The position numbers and the translations under genes are program-made. Under the pieces are notes generated by a model. That model had not been told where the DNA came from. It worked only from the letters and a program-made list of their open reading frames with translations, and did no database searches. Shown piece after piece: positions 36,032 through 44,117 of a DNA stretch of 64,000 nt (the first letter of the stretch is position 1; each line of letters starts with the position of its first letter). The DNA comes from Haladaptatus salinisoli (GTDB lineage: Archaea > Halobacteriota > Halobacteria > Halobacteriales > Haladaptataceae): positions 248,001-312,000 of the forward strand of contig NZ_CP085329.1 of the NCBI RefSeq assembly GCF_020614375.1. Direction: 5' to 3'.

Positions 36032-36624
36032 GCGCTGATTTCCCCCGATCGTTCGGCGTTCGCAGCGAGCTGACGCCGGAAGTACAACCAGAACAGCACT
36101 CCAGCAATAGCGCCCGCGATGAGCGTTGCGGTGAAGATGGTCATAAGCTCGGTGTTTGTCTTGAGGAACGTCGTTCCGAGATACGCCGCCGAGGCTGCGG
36201 ATCCCACTGCCCAGAACCCGGCGGTCGCAAGCGTCACGATGACGGTGAAGAAAATAGCGAACGGTGGTGTCATCCGAACTGCTGTCGTCAGTTCGAGCGC
36301 GACAACAACGAGCATCGCGAGGGTCGCGACGCTGATTCCGGTCACGATTTCATCGTAGAATACCGGCCGAGCTGTCGTAACGAATAGCGGAAGTGATGCG
36401 ACGAACAGTAGCGGCCACGGAATCGTCCAAGTCCATGACCGATAGGCGATAGCGGGTGAGATGGCAACGAACGCTGCGATCGCGGCCATTACCGTTTCGA
36501 CAAGCAGTATATTCAGGAAGCTTACAATGGCAAGTACGACGAAGATGACTGCGAAAGCCCACGCGATCACCGCGTTCACTCGTGTATCTTTGATAAACCA
36601 TTCTTCTGGAAGCGATTGACTCAT
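36028..36624 (-). CDS. Haloarchaeal membrane protein of unknown function
   Basis: From the ATG at 36624 the protein has 198 residues, with about six hydrophobic helices and no recognised domain (WFIKDTRVNAVIAWAFAVIF, IPWPLLFVASLPLFV). Starts at 36648 or 36636 are also possible. The C-terminus is hydrophilic (FRRQLAANAERSGEISA). Its stop overlaps the start of the DUF2238 gene, so they are probably co-transcribed and translationally coupled. They may act together in the membrane, but nothing in the sequence points to a substrate. Confidence 0.7.
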   Translation of the reverse strand: MSQSLPEEWFIKDTRVNAVIAWAFAVIFVVLAIVSFLNILLVETVMAAIAAFVAISPAIAYRSWTWTIPWPLLFVASLPLFVTTARPVFYDEIVTGISVATLAMLVVVALELTTAVRMTPPFAIFFTVIVTLATAGFWAVGSAASAAYLGTTFLKTNTELMTIFTATLIAGAIAGVLFWLYFRRQLAANAERSGEISA

Positions 36625-36832
36625 CCCTTGTTCCCCCATAGAGACCACAAGACGACGGTTTCAGTGCCTTTGTGGTGCCTCCACTATAGATAACTCGCAC
36701 CGACTTATCTGTTAGCAATTCGTTTCGAGAAGGAAGGTTTTCACCCATTCCAGAAGCTCTTTCACGGTTATTTACCGCAACAGAGCGACCCGGTGTGTTT
36801 GTGATACCCGTTTTTCTCCGGGGGGTGAGCTC

Positions 36833-38062
36833 GTGAATACCGACGGCAACGCTAACTCTATTGGGGGTTTATTACACAGTATGGCAACGGGTGGGGAGAG
36901 GTCGGAACCGACACGAATTCGTATCGTACAACCAGGGCTAAAATGGTGGATCACTGGTCTGATTGTGTTCGGAATCATCGCCGGAGTCGCGTTTACGTTT
37001 TTACCGTGGATTGTGTTCGGGCTGTTCATCTACTACGTCGCACGTCCGATAAATCGACGTATTGGCACCCGAGTCAAGAGAGAAAACCTTTCGGCGGCGA
37101 TCTCCCTGCTTCTCATCGTTGTACCGATTGTCCTTTTCTTGGGAGTATTCCTCTCGATCGCGATCAGCCAGTTAGCCGCTTTCGCGACCTCGAACGCAGC
37201 AACACAACTCCTACAGCAGTTACCGATCAACGTCGAAACGATACCGAACGATCCGAATCAGTTGCTTAACGCAGCGAGCAGAACGCTCAAAGACCCCTCG
37301 GTACAATCGGCGCTCACTGGCGTGCAGGCTTTCATTGGTGCCGTTGCCTCTAGCATTTTCATGATGTTCCTGTCGCTGTTGTTGGGATTTTTCCTCTTGG
37401 TCAACGACGAGCGCCTGGCTCGGTGGAGCAAAGAGCAAATTCTCGGGAACGATGCGCTGTCCATCGACTACCTCGCGGCAGTCGATGAGGGCCTGAATTC
37501 GATCTACTTCGGGTACACGCTGACCATCTTCGTCATCATGATATTGACCGCAATTATCTATAACGTATTCAATTTCTTCGCGCCGGGAAACCTCCTCATT
37601 CCAGTGACGATACTGCTGGCAGTCATCACGGGAATTTTTACGCTGGTGCCGTTGGTCGGTCGATCCGTCGTCTACCTTGCAATCGCCGCCGTTCTCGCAG
37701 TGGAGGCGATTCAACAGGATCTAACCGCACTCTGGTACCCACTCGTGTTTTTCCTCTTCATGACGCTCGCGTTCGATAACGTTGTCCGAACGTACATCCG
37801 GCCCTATCTGTCGGGGAAGATGTTCCATCTCTCGCTTGTCATGTTCGCCTATCTCCTCGGTCCGATTTTGTTCGGGTGGTACGGCATCTTCCTTGGACCG
37901 CTGCTAATGGTCATCGTCGTCCAATTCCTCCAAACCGTTATCCCACAACTTCGCGGTGAAGAACTGACGCCCGGTCTTGACATCGATCCGACGACCCAAG
38001 AGACGGATGATGATTTCGAGGACGCGACGAGGGGCGGCGAAGTCGCTGACGGTGGCCAGTAG
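36833..38062 (+). CDS. AI-2E family transporter
   Basis: The 409-aa protein has about eight helices and the AI-2E/PerM layout. A paired N-terminal helix region (TGLIVFGIIAGVAFTFLPWI) is followed by a cytosolic or periplasmic loop (150-200). The C-terminal half ends with DNVVRTYIRPYLSGKMFHLS and LGPILFGWYGIFLGPLLMVI. Archaeal and bacterial relatives transport Na+ with H+ or small molecules. GTG 36833 is taken as start because a G-rich Shine-Dalgarno-like stretch (36820-36827) precedes it by five bases. An ATG at 36881 is an alternative. Confidence 0.85.
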   Translation: MNTDGNANSIGGLLHSMATGGERSEPTRIRIVQPGLKWWITGLIVFGIIAGVAFTFLPWIVFGLFIYYVARPINRRIGTRVKRENLSAAISLLLIVVPIVLFLGVFLSIAISQLAAFATSNAATQLLQQLPINVETIPNDPNQLLNAASRTLKDPSVQSALTGVQAFIGAVASSIFMMFLSLLLGFFLLVNDERLARWSKEQILGNDALSIDYLAAVDEGLNSIYFGYTLTIFVIMILTAIIYNVFNFFAPGNLLIPVTILLAVITGIFTLVPLVGRSVVYLAIAAVLAVEAIQQDLTALWYPLVFFLFMTLAFDNVVRTYIRPYLSGKMFHLSLVMFAYLLGPILFGWYGIFLGPLLMVIVVQFLQTVIPQLRGEELTPGLDIDPTTQETDDDFEDATRGGEVADGGQ

Positions 38063-38365
38063 GTGACGAGGAACCATCGCCGATGCCACAGCAGCGTAAT
38101 GGAAAGCAGTACGAACAAAAACGCGACAAGAACGAATTGCACTGGTTACTAAATCATCCGTTCTCTCCGACGGACCGTGAACTGCGTCGGGGTCAAAACC
38201 CGACGTACTCGGGCTGCTCTGCCTTTCGATTGCACCCCGTGTCAGGCTGAACTTTGTCCCCGGACGAATCCGACGTTGACGACGGTACCTTCCTCGGCCG
38301 TTTTCGTTAGACGCTCGTCGATGAAAATATTTTCCAGTAGGGATCGACTCACGGCGGAAACTTCT

Positions 38366-38779
38366 TCAACGCAACGACGGTGCGTTCTCGAAGTTCTGAA
38401 GCGTCTCTTGGAGAGCGTCGCTAAAGAACTCGAGACCATCCCGTCGGTCGGAGCGAGCGTGCCACTTGACACTATCATCGCCCATCGGGAGTTCGACGTC
38501 AGACGTCGCCCACGCACAGCAATGCGACTCCTTCCACGACGCCTTCGCGACGGCCGCATATGCCTCCGGGCTACGGTCAAACACGAATGTGAACCCGTCT
38601 TCGTGTTCCTGAATGCTTTCAAGGTGCGGGAGAAGACTCTCCTTGACCCACGCCATTCGCTGTTCGGTTTGGTCCGGCGTGAGCGCACACGTGATCGCCG
38701 TCGAATCTCCGTCGATCGATTCGTCAAGCGGTAGCTTGTCGAGCCGTTCGTCGCTATCAGTCTCGGGTGAATTCGTCAT
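38366..38779 (-). CDS. Conserved-looking soluble protein of unknown function
   Basis: This 137-aa acidic protein has no membrane segment and no domain I recognise. It contains ALTPDQTEQRMAWVKESLLP, then DGFTFVFDRSPEAYAAVAKA and HCCAWATSDVELPMGDDSVK. A Cys-Cys pair (HCCAWA) lies in the middle and could bind a metal. It is divergent from an HxlR-type regulator whose N-terminus also has a CxC motif, with about 80 bp between the starts. The pair may be functionally linked, for example in metal or redox sensing. That is an inference from layout and cysteines only. Confidence 0.6.
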   Translation of the reverse strand: MTNSPETDSDERLDKLPLDESIDGDSTAITCALTPDQTEQRMAWVKESLLPHLESIQEHEDGFTFVFDRSPEAYAAVAKASWKESHCCAWATSDVELPMGDDSVKWHARSDRRDGLEFFSDALQETLQNFENAPSLR

Positions 38780-38858
38780 ACTCCACCATTGCTTCGGGAC
38801 TCAAAGTTATTATACTGTCAAGTCCAAAGTATCGAACGAACTGCGGTGAACAACAGTT

Positions 38859-39221
38859 ATGGCGAACAATCCAGAGATACCCGCTAATACAGCGGATTCG
38901 ACCCGCGACGCACCCACTTGTTACTGTCCCGTAGGCGGTGTCATGGAGCTACTCAGTCGCCGCTACGCGATGCAATTGATTTGCGCCGTTGGCGCGATCG
39001 GGCCAGTCAGATACAACGAGGTCGAAGGCGCGTTCGGTGATGTGAGTAGCTCTACGCTATCGTCACGACTCGATGAATTAGTCGAAGCGGAATACCTCTC
39101 CCGAGAGCGGTACGCGGAAATCCCGCCTCGCGTGGAGTATGAACTGACGGACACTGGCGAGGAACTCTGTCACCGGTTAGAGCCACTCCTCGAGTGGGTC
39201 GAGGACCAGGAAACGACGTAG
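38859..39221 (+). CDS. HxlR-family winged-helix regulator with N-terminal Cys motif
   Basis: The 120-aa protein has the HxlR winged helix: CPVGGVMELLSRRYAMQLIC, FGDVSSSTLSSRLDELVEAE, and a C-terminal wing RVEYELTDTGEELCHRLEPL. HxlR proteins are DNA-binding dimers that sense redox, aldehydes or small molecules. TCYC near residue 20 could be a thiol switch. Its start is 80 bp from the divergent unknown gene, and the BASS transporter is convergent 7 bp downstream. The divergent gene and itself are its most likely targets. Confidence 0.85.
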   Translation: MANNPEIPANTADSTRDAPTCYCPVGGVMELLSRRYAMQLICAVGAIGPVRYNEVEGAFGDVSSSTLSSRLDELVEAEYLSRERYAEIPPRVEYELTDTGEELCHRLEPLLEWVEDQETT

Positions 39222-39227
39222 CTGTAG

Positions 39228-40151
39228 TCAGGCCTGCCGACGAAACCACTTCGCGAGGCCAGCGCTTGTCGTCATCTCAATAATGCCGAAGACGACCGCT
39301 GGAAGCGTTGCTGACGGCGGAAAACCAGCACCAACGGGCAAGGCGGCGGCAACGGCGAAGTCACGCATTCCGACCGACAGCGTTGCAGCGATACGTTCAC
39401 CTCGAGTGAAATTTCGACTGACGAGCCAACCGCCAGTGTAACCGATACCGTTGAGGACGAATGCACCGACCATCACGAGAAGTAATACCGTGCCGCTATC
39501 GCGAACGAGCGACGCGTTGGCCGCGGTCACGATTCCGATGATGATAATCACCATCAGGCCCGCAATCGACGGGTAGATCTCGTCATACGCTCCAATGCGG
39601 TCAGGCCACTGAGAGCGAGCGGCGACGGCGAGGCTCATAGGAAACACGACGGCGAGTAACAGTTGTGTGATGATGATTGTTGGATCGACTGCAACGGACG
39701 CACCCAAGAAGAGGGTGACAACTCCAGGGACGAGCACCAACGTCCCGAAACCAACAACGATGAGGACGACCGTCGCAAGTACCGTATCACCCCCGCTTAG
39801 TTCGGTCATCGTCGGCGTGACGAGTTCGGGCGTTACCGCACCCAAAACGACGAATCCGGCCGTGAGTGCGGGCGACAATCCAAGCCCCCGAGCGATACCG
39901 AACGCAAGCAGCGGCATCCCGGTCTGAACGATAAGAATCGTGACGAGCGCTCGCCCGTCAAGGTCACGGAATCGGTCGGGTGCAAGCGCCAATGAAACTG
40001 AGCCGATCATGACTGCGAGAATCAGCGTTGGTAGAGGTGTGAGAGCAGCTATCGATGGAAGAGCTAACCCAATACCAACCGAGAGCAGCACCCACACCAA
40101 CAGATAGTCATCAATGAGGGCAGCGACACGAGCCATCGCATGAGATGACAT
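39228..40151 (-). CDS. Bile acid:sodium symporter (BASS) family transporter
   Basis: From the ATG at 40151 the protein has 307 residues and about ten helices. Features include VQTGMPLLAFGIARGLGLSP, VTPELVTPTMTELSGGDTVL and the second-half motif RIAATLSVGMRDFAVAAALP, the crossover motif of BASS carriers. Substrates in prokaryotes include bile acids, pantoate, keto acids and arsenite-like ions. Here it is unknown. A frame extending to 40334 exists but its N-terminal 61 residues are hydrophilic and not family-like, so the ATG at 40151 is preferred. Confidence 0.82.
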   Translation of the reverse strand: MSSHAMARVAALIDDYLLVWVLLSVGIGLALPSIAALTPLPTLILAVMIGSVSLALAPDRFRDLDGRALVTILIVQTGMPLLAFGIARGLGLSPALTAGFVVLGAVTPELVTPTMTELSGGDTVLATVVLIVVGFGTLVLVPGVVTLFLGASVAVDPTIIITQLLLAVVFPMSLAVAARSQWPDRIGAYDEIYPSIAGLMVIIIIGIVTAANASLVRDSGTVLLLVMVGAFVLNGIGYTGGWLVSRNFTRGERIAATLSVGMRDFAVAAALPVGAGFPPSATLPAVVFGIIEMTTSAGLAKWFRRQA

Positions 40152-40317
40152 CAATGGAGTCACTTGGTTGAGGCGCGGTTTGTTCGTTGGGTTTTGTGAG
40201 AGAGGGGAGCGCTGGCCAAATCGATGTACGGGAACTGCTGTCTCTCCAGTCGGCAGTTGCGGGGAGTCGCTCTCTTTCAAGTTTCTCTCCCGAATCTTAC
40301 GTGCTGGTATTTTATGC

Positions 40318-41124
40318 TCAGAATCCGCCCACATCGAGGAATCGCTCGTACTCCGACTTGGTCAGCCCCGCCTGTCCAAGGTTCTTGTTATGAGCGTCGC
40401 TTCCGCCGGTAATGAGGAGGTCGTGCCGTTCGACCGCTCGTACGTCGCGATCGGAGCGGTAGGCGGTATTGGAGGCCGAATACGGATAGCGATATTCCAC
40501 CGCGTCGAGTCGAGTAGCCAGCTCGAGCACTGCATCGGGATCGCTGTAACGGTAAGGGTGTGCGAGGCTGACTACGCTGCATGCTTCAGAAAGGAGCGAT
40601 ACGCCCCTCTCGAACGAGGGAACCTCACGCGGCACGTGACAAGGGCCATTGTCGGCAATGAGTTCGTCGAACGCGTCCTGATACGAAAAGTCAGTCTCAG
40701 AGTGAGCGTCAATCGCGCGGGCGATGTGTGGACGACCGATACCCTCGTGCGCCTCCATATCGAGCGCGATATCCAGTTCACGCTCGACCAGTTCGATGAT
40801 GCGTGCGCCACGGGTCTTACGGTTCGCCTGAAGGCGGTCGAGTTCGGCGCAGAGTGCGGGTGATTCCGTCACACCGTATCCGAGCAAGTCGATTTTTTCG
40901 GAAAGCGACTCCACCTCGACGCGAAGTTCAATGCCGTGGATAACGTCTATGCCCCCGATTTGCAAAAGCGGCGCGTCCAACTCGGGGTGGATCTTATCGT
41001 GGTCGGTGACGGCGACAGCGCCGACGCCTACCTCAGTCGCTGCAGCCGGAATCTCATCGAGAGCGAGTTCACCGTCCGAGTTCGTCGTGTGGACATGCAA
41101 ATCCGCATGGATAGACCCTTCCAT
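40318..41124 (-). CDS. PHP-domain phosphoesterase
   Basis: This 268-aa protein is a stand-alone PHP domain with metal ligands in DLHVHTTNSDGE (residues 8-19), VTDHD, HGIELRVE, SLAHPYRY and GGSDAHN. Members hydrolyse phosphoesters such as 3',5'-nucleoside bisphosphates or act in nucleic acid repair. It lacks the signal peptide of the CehA/McbA-type PHP protein at 6859, so it is cytoplasmic. If it degrades PAP, it would be useful next to the sulfotransferase operon, which produces PAP. That is an attractive but untested link. It lies 660 bp from that operon and is divergent from it. Confidence 0.85.
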   Translation of the reverse strand: MEGSIHADLHVHTTNSDGELALDEIPAAATEVGVGAVAVTDHDKIHPELDAPLLQIGGIDVIHGIELRVEVESLSEKIDLLGYGVTESPALCAELDRLQANRKTRGARIIELVERELDIALDMEAHEGIGRPHIARAIDAHSETDFSYQDAFDELIADNGPCHVPREVPSFERGVSLLSEACSVVSLAHPYRYSDPDAVLELATRLDAVEYRYPYSASNTAYRSDRDVRAVERHDLLITGGSDAHNKNLGQAGLTKSEYERFLDVGGF

Positions 41125-41781
41125 AGCTCGTCAATTTCCGCCTCCGTATTGGAATTCCACCACCATTAGCTTACGGAGTTCTTTGGCGTTTCTCGGAAGT
41201 GTCCCATCAACGGCATTGCGGACGGTAACAATGGTACGTTGACTCGACGCGCAACTGATCGCTCGTTCCCACTAGCTTTGATCTCCCCGAAGCCCACGAT
41301 GGGAAGCTGCAGTCGCTGCCACGGTGATGCGGATTTCAAGCGCGTATCCCGTCTGTCGGCGGAGTCAAGCGATATCGAGCCTCGTTCCCTGCCAGAATCA
41401 TTTTGGTGTGGCTCGCTGTAACTCAGACTGCTATGGAGTCGGTGAGGGTCCGTCCCTGGATAAACAGGTGATGGCGACGAACGCGGTCTGTTTGTCGCAC
41501 GGCGATAACGCGGATTCCGACGGGACCTCAATGGCCGGGACACAGTGCTACGAGGGGGAAACGAAAGCCCCCCGGTGTGTCGCCGGTTCCCTCCGGGTGC
41601 GGGTTAAAACCTTGAAGGCCGGAATAGCCGAAACCCGGACACCGAATTCCACGGTCTATAGGCTGTGGGGGTCAAGGTCGACGAATAACCAAATCATGAC
41701 AGATAGAACACAATCGATGAAACTGAACCGTCGGTTCCGATTACGGGTTGATTCGGTAAACACGTTAGGAGGTGATGGTGA
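41125..41781. other. Intergenic region before the sulfation operon, unexplained
   Basis: About 650 bp with no supported gene. A rightward frame running to 41785 encodes a cysteine-containing peptide (MAGTQCYEGETKAPRCVAGS, LRVRVKTLKAGIAETRTP). This could be a decayed end of a transposon-encoded TnpB-like protein, but the match is weak. The segment at 41500-41620 is GC-rich with runs of C and G. A strong ribosome-binding site closes the region. Confidence 0.4.
41767..41776 (+). promoter_or_regulatory. Strong Shine-Dalgarno sequence of the sulfotransferase gene
   Basis: AGGAGGTGAT ends five bases before the GTG at 41782. It matches the anti-Shine-Dalgarno almost completely and fixes the GTG as start. 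Haloarchaeal first genes are often leaderless, so this hints at an upstream transcript start well before the gene or a lost upstream cistron. Confidence 0.6.
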
Positions 41782-43005
41782 GTGAGTCTTGAAGAACCGC
41801 CAAGCGATCTCCGAGACCAGGCCAGGCAGAACTACGAACACGTGAAAAACGAGGTTGTCACGGAGGGGAAACAATCGATTCTGACGAAGTACCAAGTTGA
41901 CGACTTTGATAGCGTACTGCTTATCGTGACGGCTCCGAGAGGGGGCAGTAGTCTTCTTTTCGATATCCTTCGACACCATGAAGGAACATGTAGCCTCGAT
42001 GGCGAACACGACCGATGGTACACTCTGAACGGGATCTGTTATCCGGCGTTCGAGTCCGACGTCCTTCCGGCCGACTTCGAGTCGTTCGATAGGGAAAAAC
42101 TCCTGACGGATCTCCTCGCCGAAGTCGGTGCAACCGAACGATCCGGCGACCGAACGCATCGTGTGGATAACGCGCTCGTCCGGCTCCCGTTGCAGTTCCC
42201 CAATCGGGAGCTCCCATACGAGCAGATACACGAAAGGTTGCTCGCGGGAGAATCGCTCAATGAGATACTCGAGGAGTTCGGAATCCCACCGCTGCAATAC
42301 GATGAATATGCGGTGAAAGACGCGAGCAGTCCGTTCGAAACTGAAACGATCGAGGACCGACCGTTCGTCTCCTCGCACAGTCACAAGCGCGGTCTCACGG
42401 CGGACGACTTCGAGCGGACGCTCGTCTTGAAAGCGAGCGGCGATGCATACCGACTCCCATGGATACGCGAGCAGCTACTTCCCGAGACTGACGTCAAAGT
42501 CGTTCACCTCACACGGAATCCAGCAGCGTCGATCAACGGTCTCTACGACGGGTGGCGGCTGAACAGGGGGTTCCAGACGTACAACGTAGGCGATCTTAAT
42601 CTCGAAGGATACAACGGCTCGCTGTGGTGCTACGATCTCCCGCCGGCCTGGGTTAGCGAGGGGAAACTCATCGACGTCTGCCTACTCCAGTGGGCCCAAG
42701 CCCACCGCCATATCCTCGATGGCCGCGACGCGTTCGAGGACGTCCTTCGGGTCCGGTTCGAGGATCTTCTCACCGACACCAGCTCCACTATCAAAGAGAT
42801 CGTCGAGTTCGCCGATCTCGGCGAGTCGGCGCTGCTGTCCGAGAACGTCGAGGACCCCAATAAGGTGATGACGACGAAGGAACCGAGACACGCTCGCTGG
42901 CGAGACAGGGAGGACCTCGTCAAGAGCGCACTCAATCGAGCCGACGAGACGTATACCGAGGTGGTCGAGGAACTGGAATACACGGAGGAATCGGAATGGA
43001 TCTGA
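41782..43005 (+). CDS. PAPS-dependent sulfotransferase
   Basis: The 407-aa protein has the 5'-phosphosulfate loop TAPRGGSSLLFD (about residues 50-61) and the 3'-phosphate motif VVHLTRNPAASINGLYDGWR (about 240-260). These place it in the P-loop sulfotransferase family using PAPS as donor. The acceptor is unknown; glycans, lipids or small molecules are possible. Start GTG 41782 is supported by a strong Shine-Dalgarno sequence. Its stop overlaps the start of an 80-aa ORF, which in turn overlaps the APS kinase fusion that would supply PAPS. The three genes look translationally coupled. No signal peptide is seen, so it acts in the cytoplasm. Confidence 0.85.
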   Translation: MSLEEPPSDLRDQARQNYEHVKNEVVTEGKQSILTKYQVDDFDSVLLIVTAPRGGSSLLFDILRHHEGTCSLDGEHDRWYTLNGICYPAFESDVLPADFESFDREKLLTDLLAEVGATERSGDRTHRVDNALVRLPLQFPNRELPYEQIHERLLAGESLNEILEEFGIPPLQYDEYAVKDASSPFETETIEDRPFVSSHSHKRGLTADDFERTLVLKASGDAYRLPWIREQLLPETDVKVVHLTRNPAASINGLYDGWRLNRGFQTYNVGDLNLEGYNGSLWCYDLPPAWVSEGKLIDVCLLQWAQAHRHILDGRDAFEDVLRVRFEDLLTDTSSTIKEIVEFADLGESALLSENVEDPNKVMTTKEPRHARWRDREDLVKSALNRADETYTEVVEELEYTEESEWI

Positions 43006-43238
43006 GCGAAGCAGCAAAGGACGACAGCAGCGGGACGACTCGCGTCGACGTCAAGACGACCGTGGAGATCGACGACAAGAACTTCGCGATCATAGCTGAC
43101 GAGGTGATACTAATGCCCAAGGACACACCGAATGCGGAGTCGAAACTGGCCGAGGCGTGTGATGTCGAAATCACCACCGTCGATGAGATTTGGAAAGAAG
43201 CAGGTGGGCTCGCCTGTCTCGCAGGGGGGGCAACTTAA
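42996..43238 (+). CDS. 80-aa protein coupled between sulfotransferase and APS kinase genes
   Basis: The ATG at 42996 overlaps the sulfotransferase stop by 10 bases and its TAA (43236-43238) shares a base with the next ATG (TAATG). The double overlap suggests a real gene. The second half (FAIIADEVILMPKDTPNAES, KLAEACDVEITTVDEIW, KEAGGLACLAGG) resembles the C-terminal end of amidinotransferase/arginine-deiminase-fold proteins, where a Cys in a GG-x2-C-L context is catalytic. A whole such fold needs over 250 residues, so this is either a fragment kept for another purpose or a chance likeness. Function unknown. Confidence 0.55.
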   Translation: MDLSEAAKDDSSGTTRVDVKTTVEIDDKNFAIIADEVILMPKDTPNAESKLAEACDVEITTVDEIWKEAGGLACLAGGAT

Positions 43239-44092
43239 TGCCGGGAGAAACCACATGGCTCTTCGGGTTGCCATGTTCTGGAAAGACGACGCTCGCCGAG
43301 GGATTAATCGGCCCGAGTACGGTACATTTGGACGGAGATTATCTTCGGGAGACCCTCAACTCTGATCTCGGGTTTTCGAAGGAGGATCGAACTGAGAACC
43401 TCAGACGGGCCGCTGGAGTTGCACAAGCGTTGAACGAACAGGGGTTCGATGTCGTCGCGTCGTTCATCACCCCGTATCGTTCCCAGCGAGAACTGATCGC
43501 CGAGAAGATTGAGAATGTCTCGTTCATCTATGTCAACGCACCCGTCGAAGTGTGCGAGGAACGTGATGTGAAGGGAATGTACGAGAAGGCTCGTAAGGGC
43601 GAGATCGAGGGCTTTACCGGTATTGATGCGCCGTTCGAGGAGCCAGAGGGAGATATCGAACTCGAAGTTCGAACGGCGACGCGCTCGAAGGAGAAGAGTA
43701 TTGAGGAGATTAACGCAGAACTGGACCTCAAGTTCAACCCAAGCCACATCTTCATCGGTCGCTGGCAACCGCTCCACAACGGCCACCGGACGATCATCGA
43801 TTCAGCCGCTGACAACGGAAAGAACGTCATTATCGCTATCCGCGACACCGAACTTAGCGAGAAGAACCCACTCACCGCACAGGAGCGCCGGAAGCTAATC
43901 GAGGACGTCTACGAGGACCATCCGAACGTCGAGACGATGATTATTCCGGATATCGATACCGTCGCTATCGGACGGGACGTCGGGTACTCGGTCGTTTCTG
44001 TTCCCCAGGAGGTCGCAGAGATCAGCGGAACCGAGACACGCGAGGAGTACGAGAAGAGCGAACTCCTCACAGGGCAACACTTAGAGGATTGA
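43238..44092 (+). CDS. APS kinase fused to NMNAT-like nucleotidyltransferase
   Basis: From ATG 43238 the protein has 284 residues. Residues 1-165 are an adenylylsulfate kinase: Walker A GLPCSGKTT (10-18), LDGDYLRETL, GFSKEDRTENLRR, FIYVNAPVEVCEERDVKGMY. Residues 168-284 are a small nucleotidyltransferase of the HxGH class: FIGRWQPLHNGHRTIIDSA, ENPLTAQERRKLIEDVY and a C-terminal ISGTETRE. The kinase makes PAPS from APS and ATP. The second domain could adenylylate sulfate as an alternative ATP sulfurylase or act on another substrate, which cannot be decided here. The gene is coupled to the sulfotransferase. The start at 43190 is rejected because the Walker A spacing favours MPGETTWLFG. Confidence 0.85.
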   Translation: MPGETTWLFGLPCSGKTTLAEGLIGPSTVHLDGDYLRETLNSDLGFSKEDRTENLRRAAGVAQALNEQGFDVVASFITPYRSQRELIAEKIENVSFIYVNAPVEVCEERDVKGMYEKARKGEIEGFTGIDAPFEEPEGDIELEVRTATRSKEKSIEEINAELDLKFNPSHIFIGRWQPLHNGHRTIIDSAADNGKNVIIAIRDTELSEKNPLTAQERRKLIEDVYEDHPNVETMIIPDIDTVAIGRDVGYSVVSVPQEVAEISGTETREEYEKSELLTGQHLED

Positions 44093-44117
44093 GTGATTCG
44101 TCAACCATATCTCAATC

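Noticed and set aside
37849-38142. Leftward frame starting with a hydrophobic helix at the end of the AI-2E gene
   Set aside because: Most of it is antisense to the transporter; only the first 25 residues lie outside and no homologue is known to me.
41324-41785. Possible TnpB-like transposase tail before the sulfotransferase
   Set aside because: No zinc finger or catalytic residues could be aligned; the likeness is limited to a short Arg/Thr-rich end.
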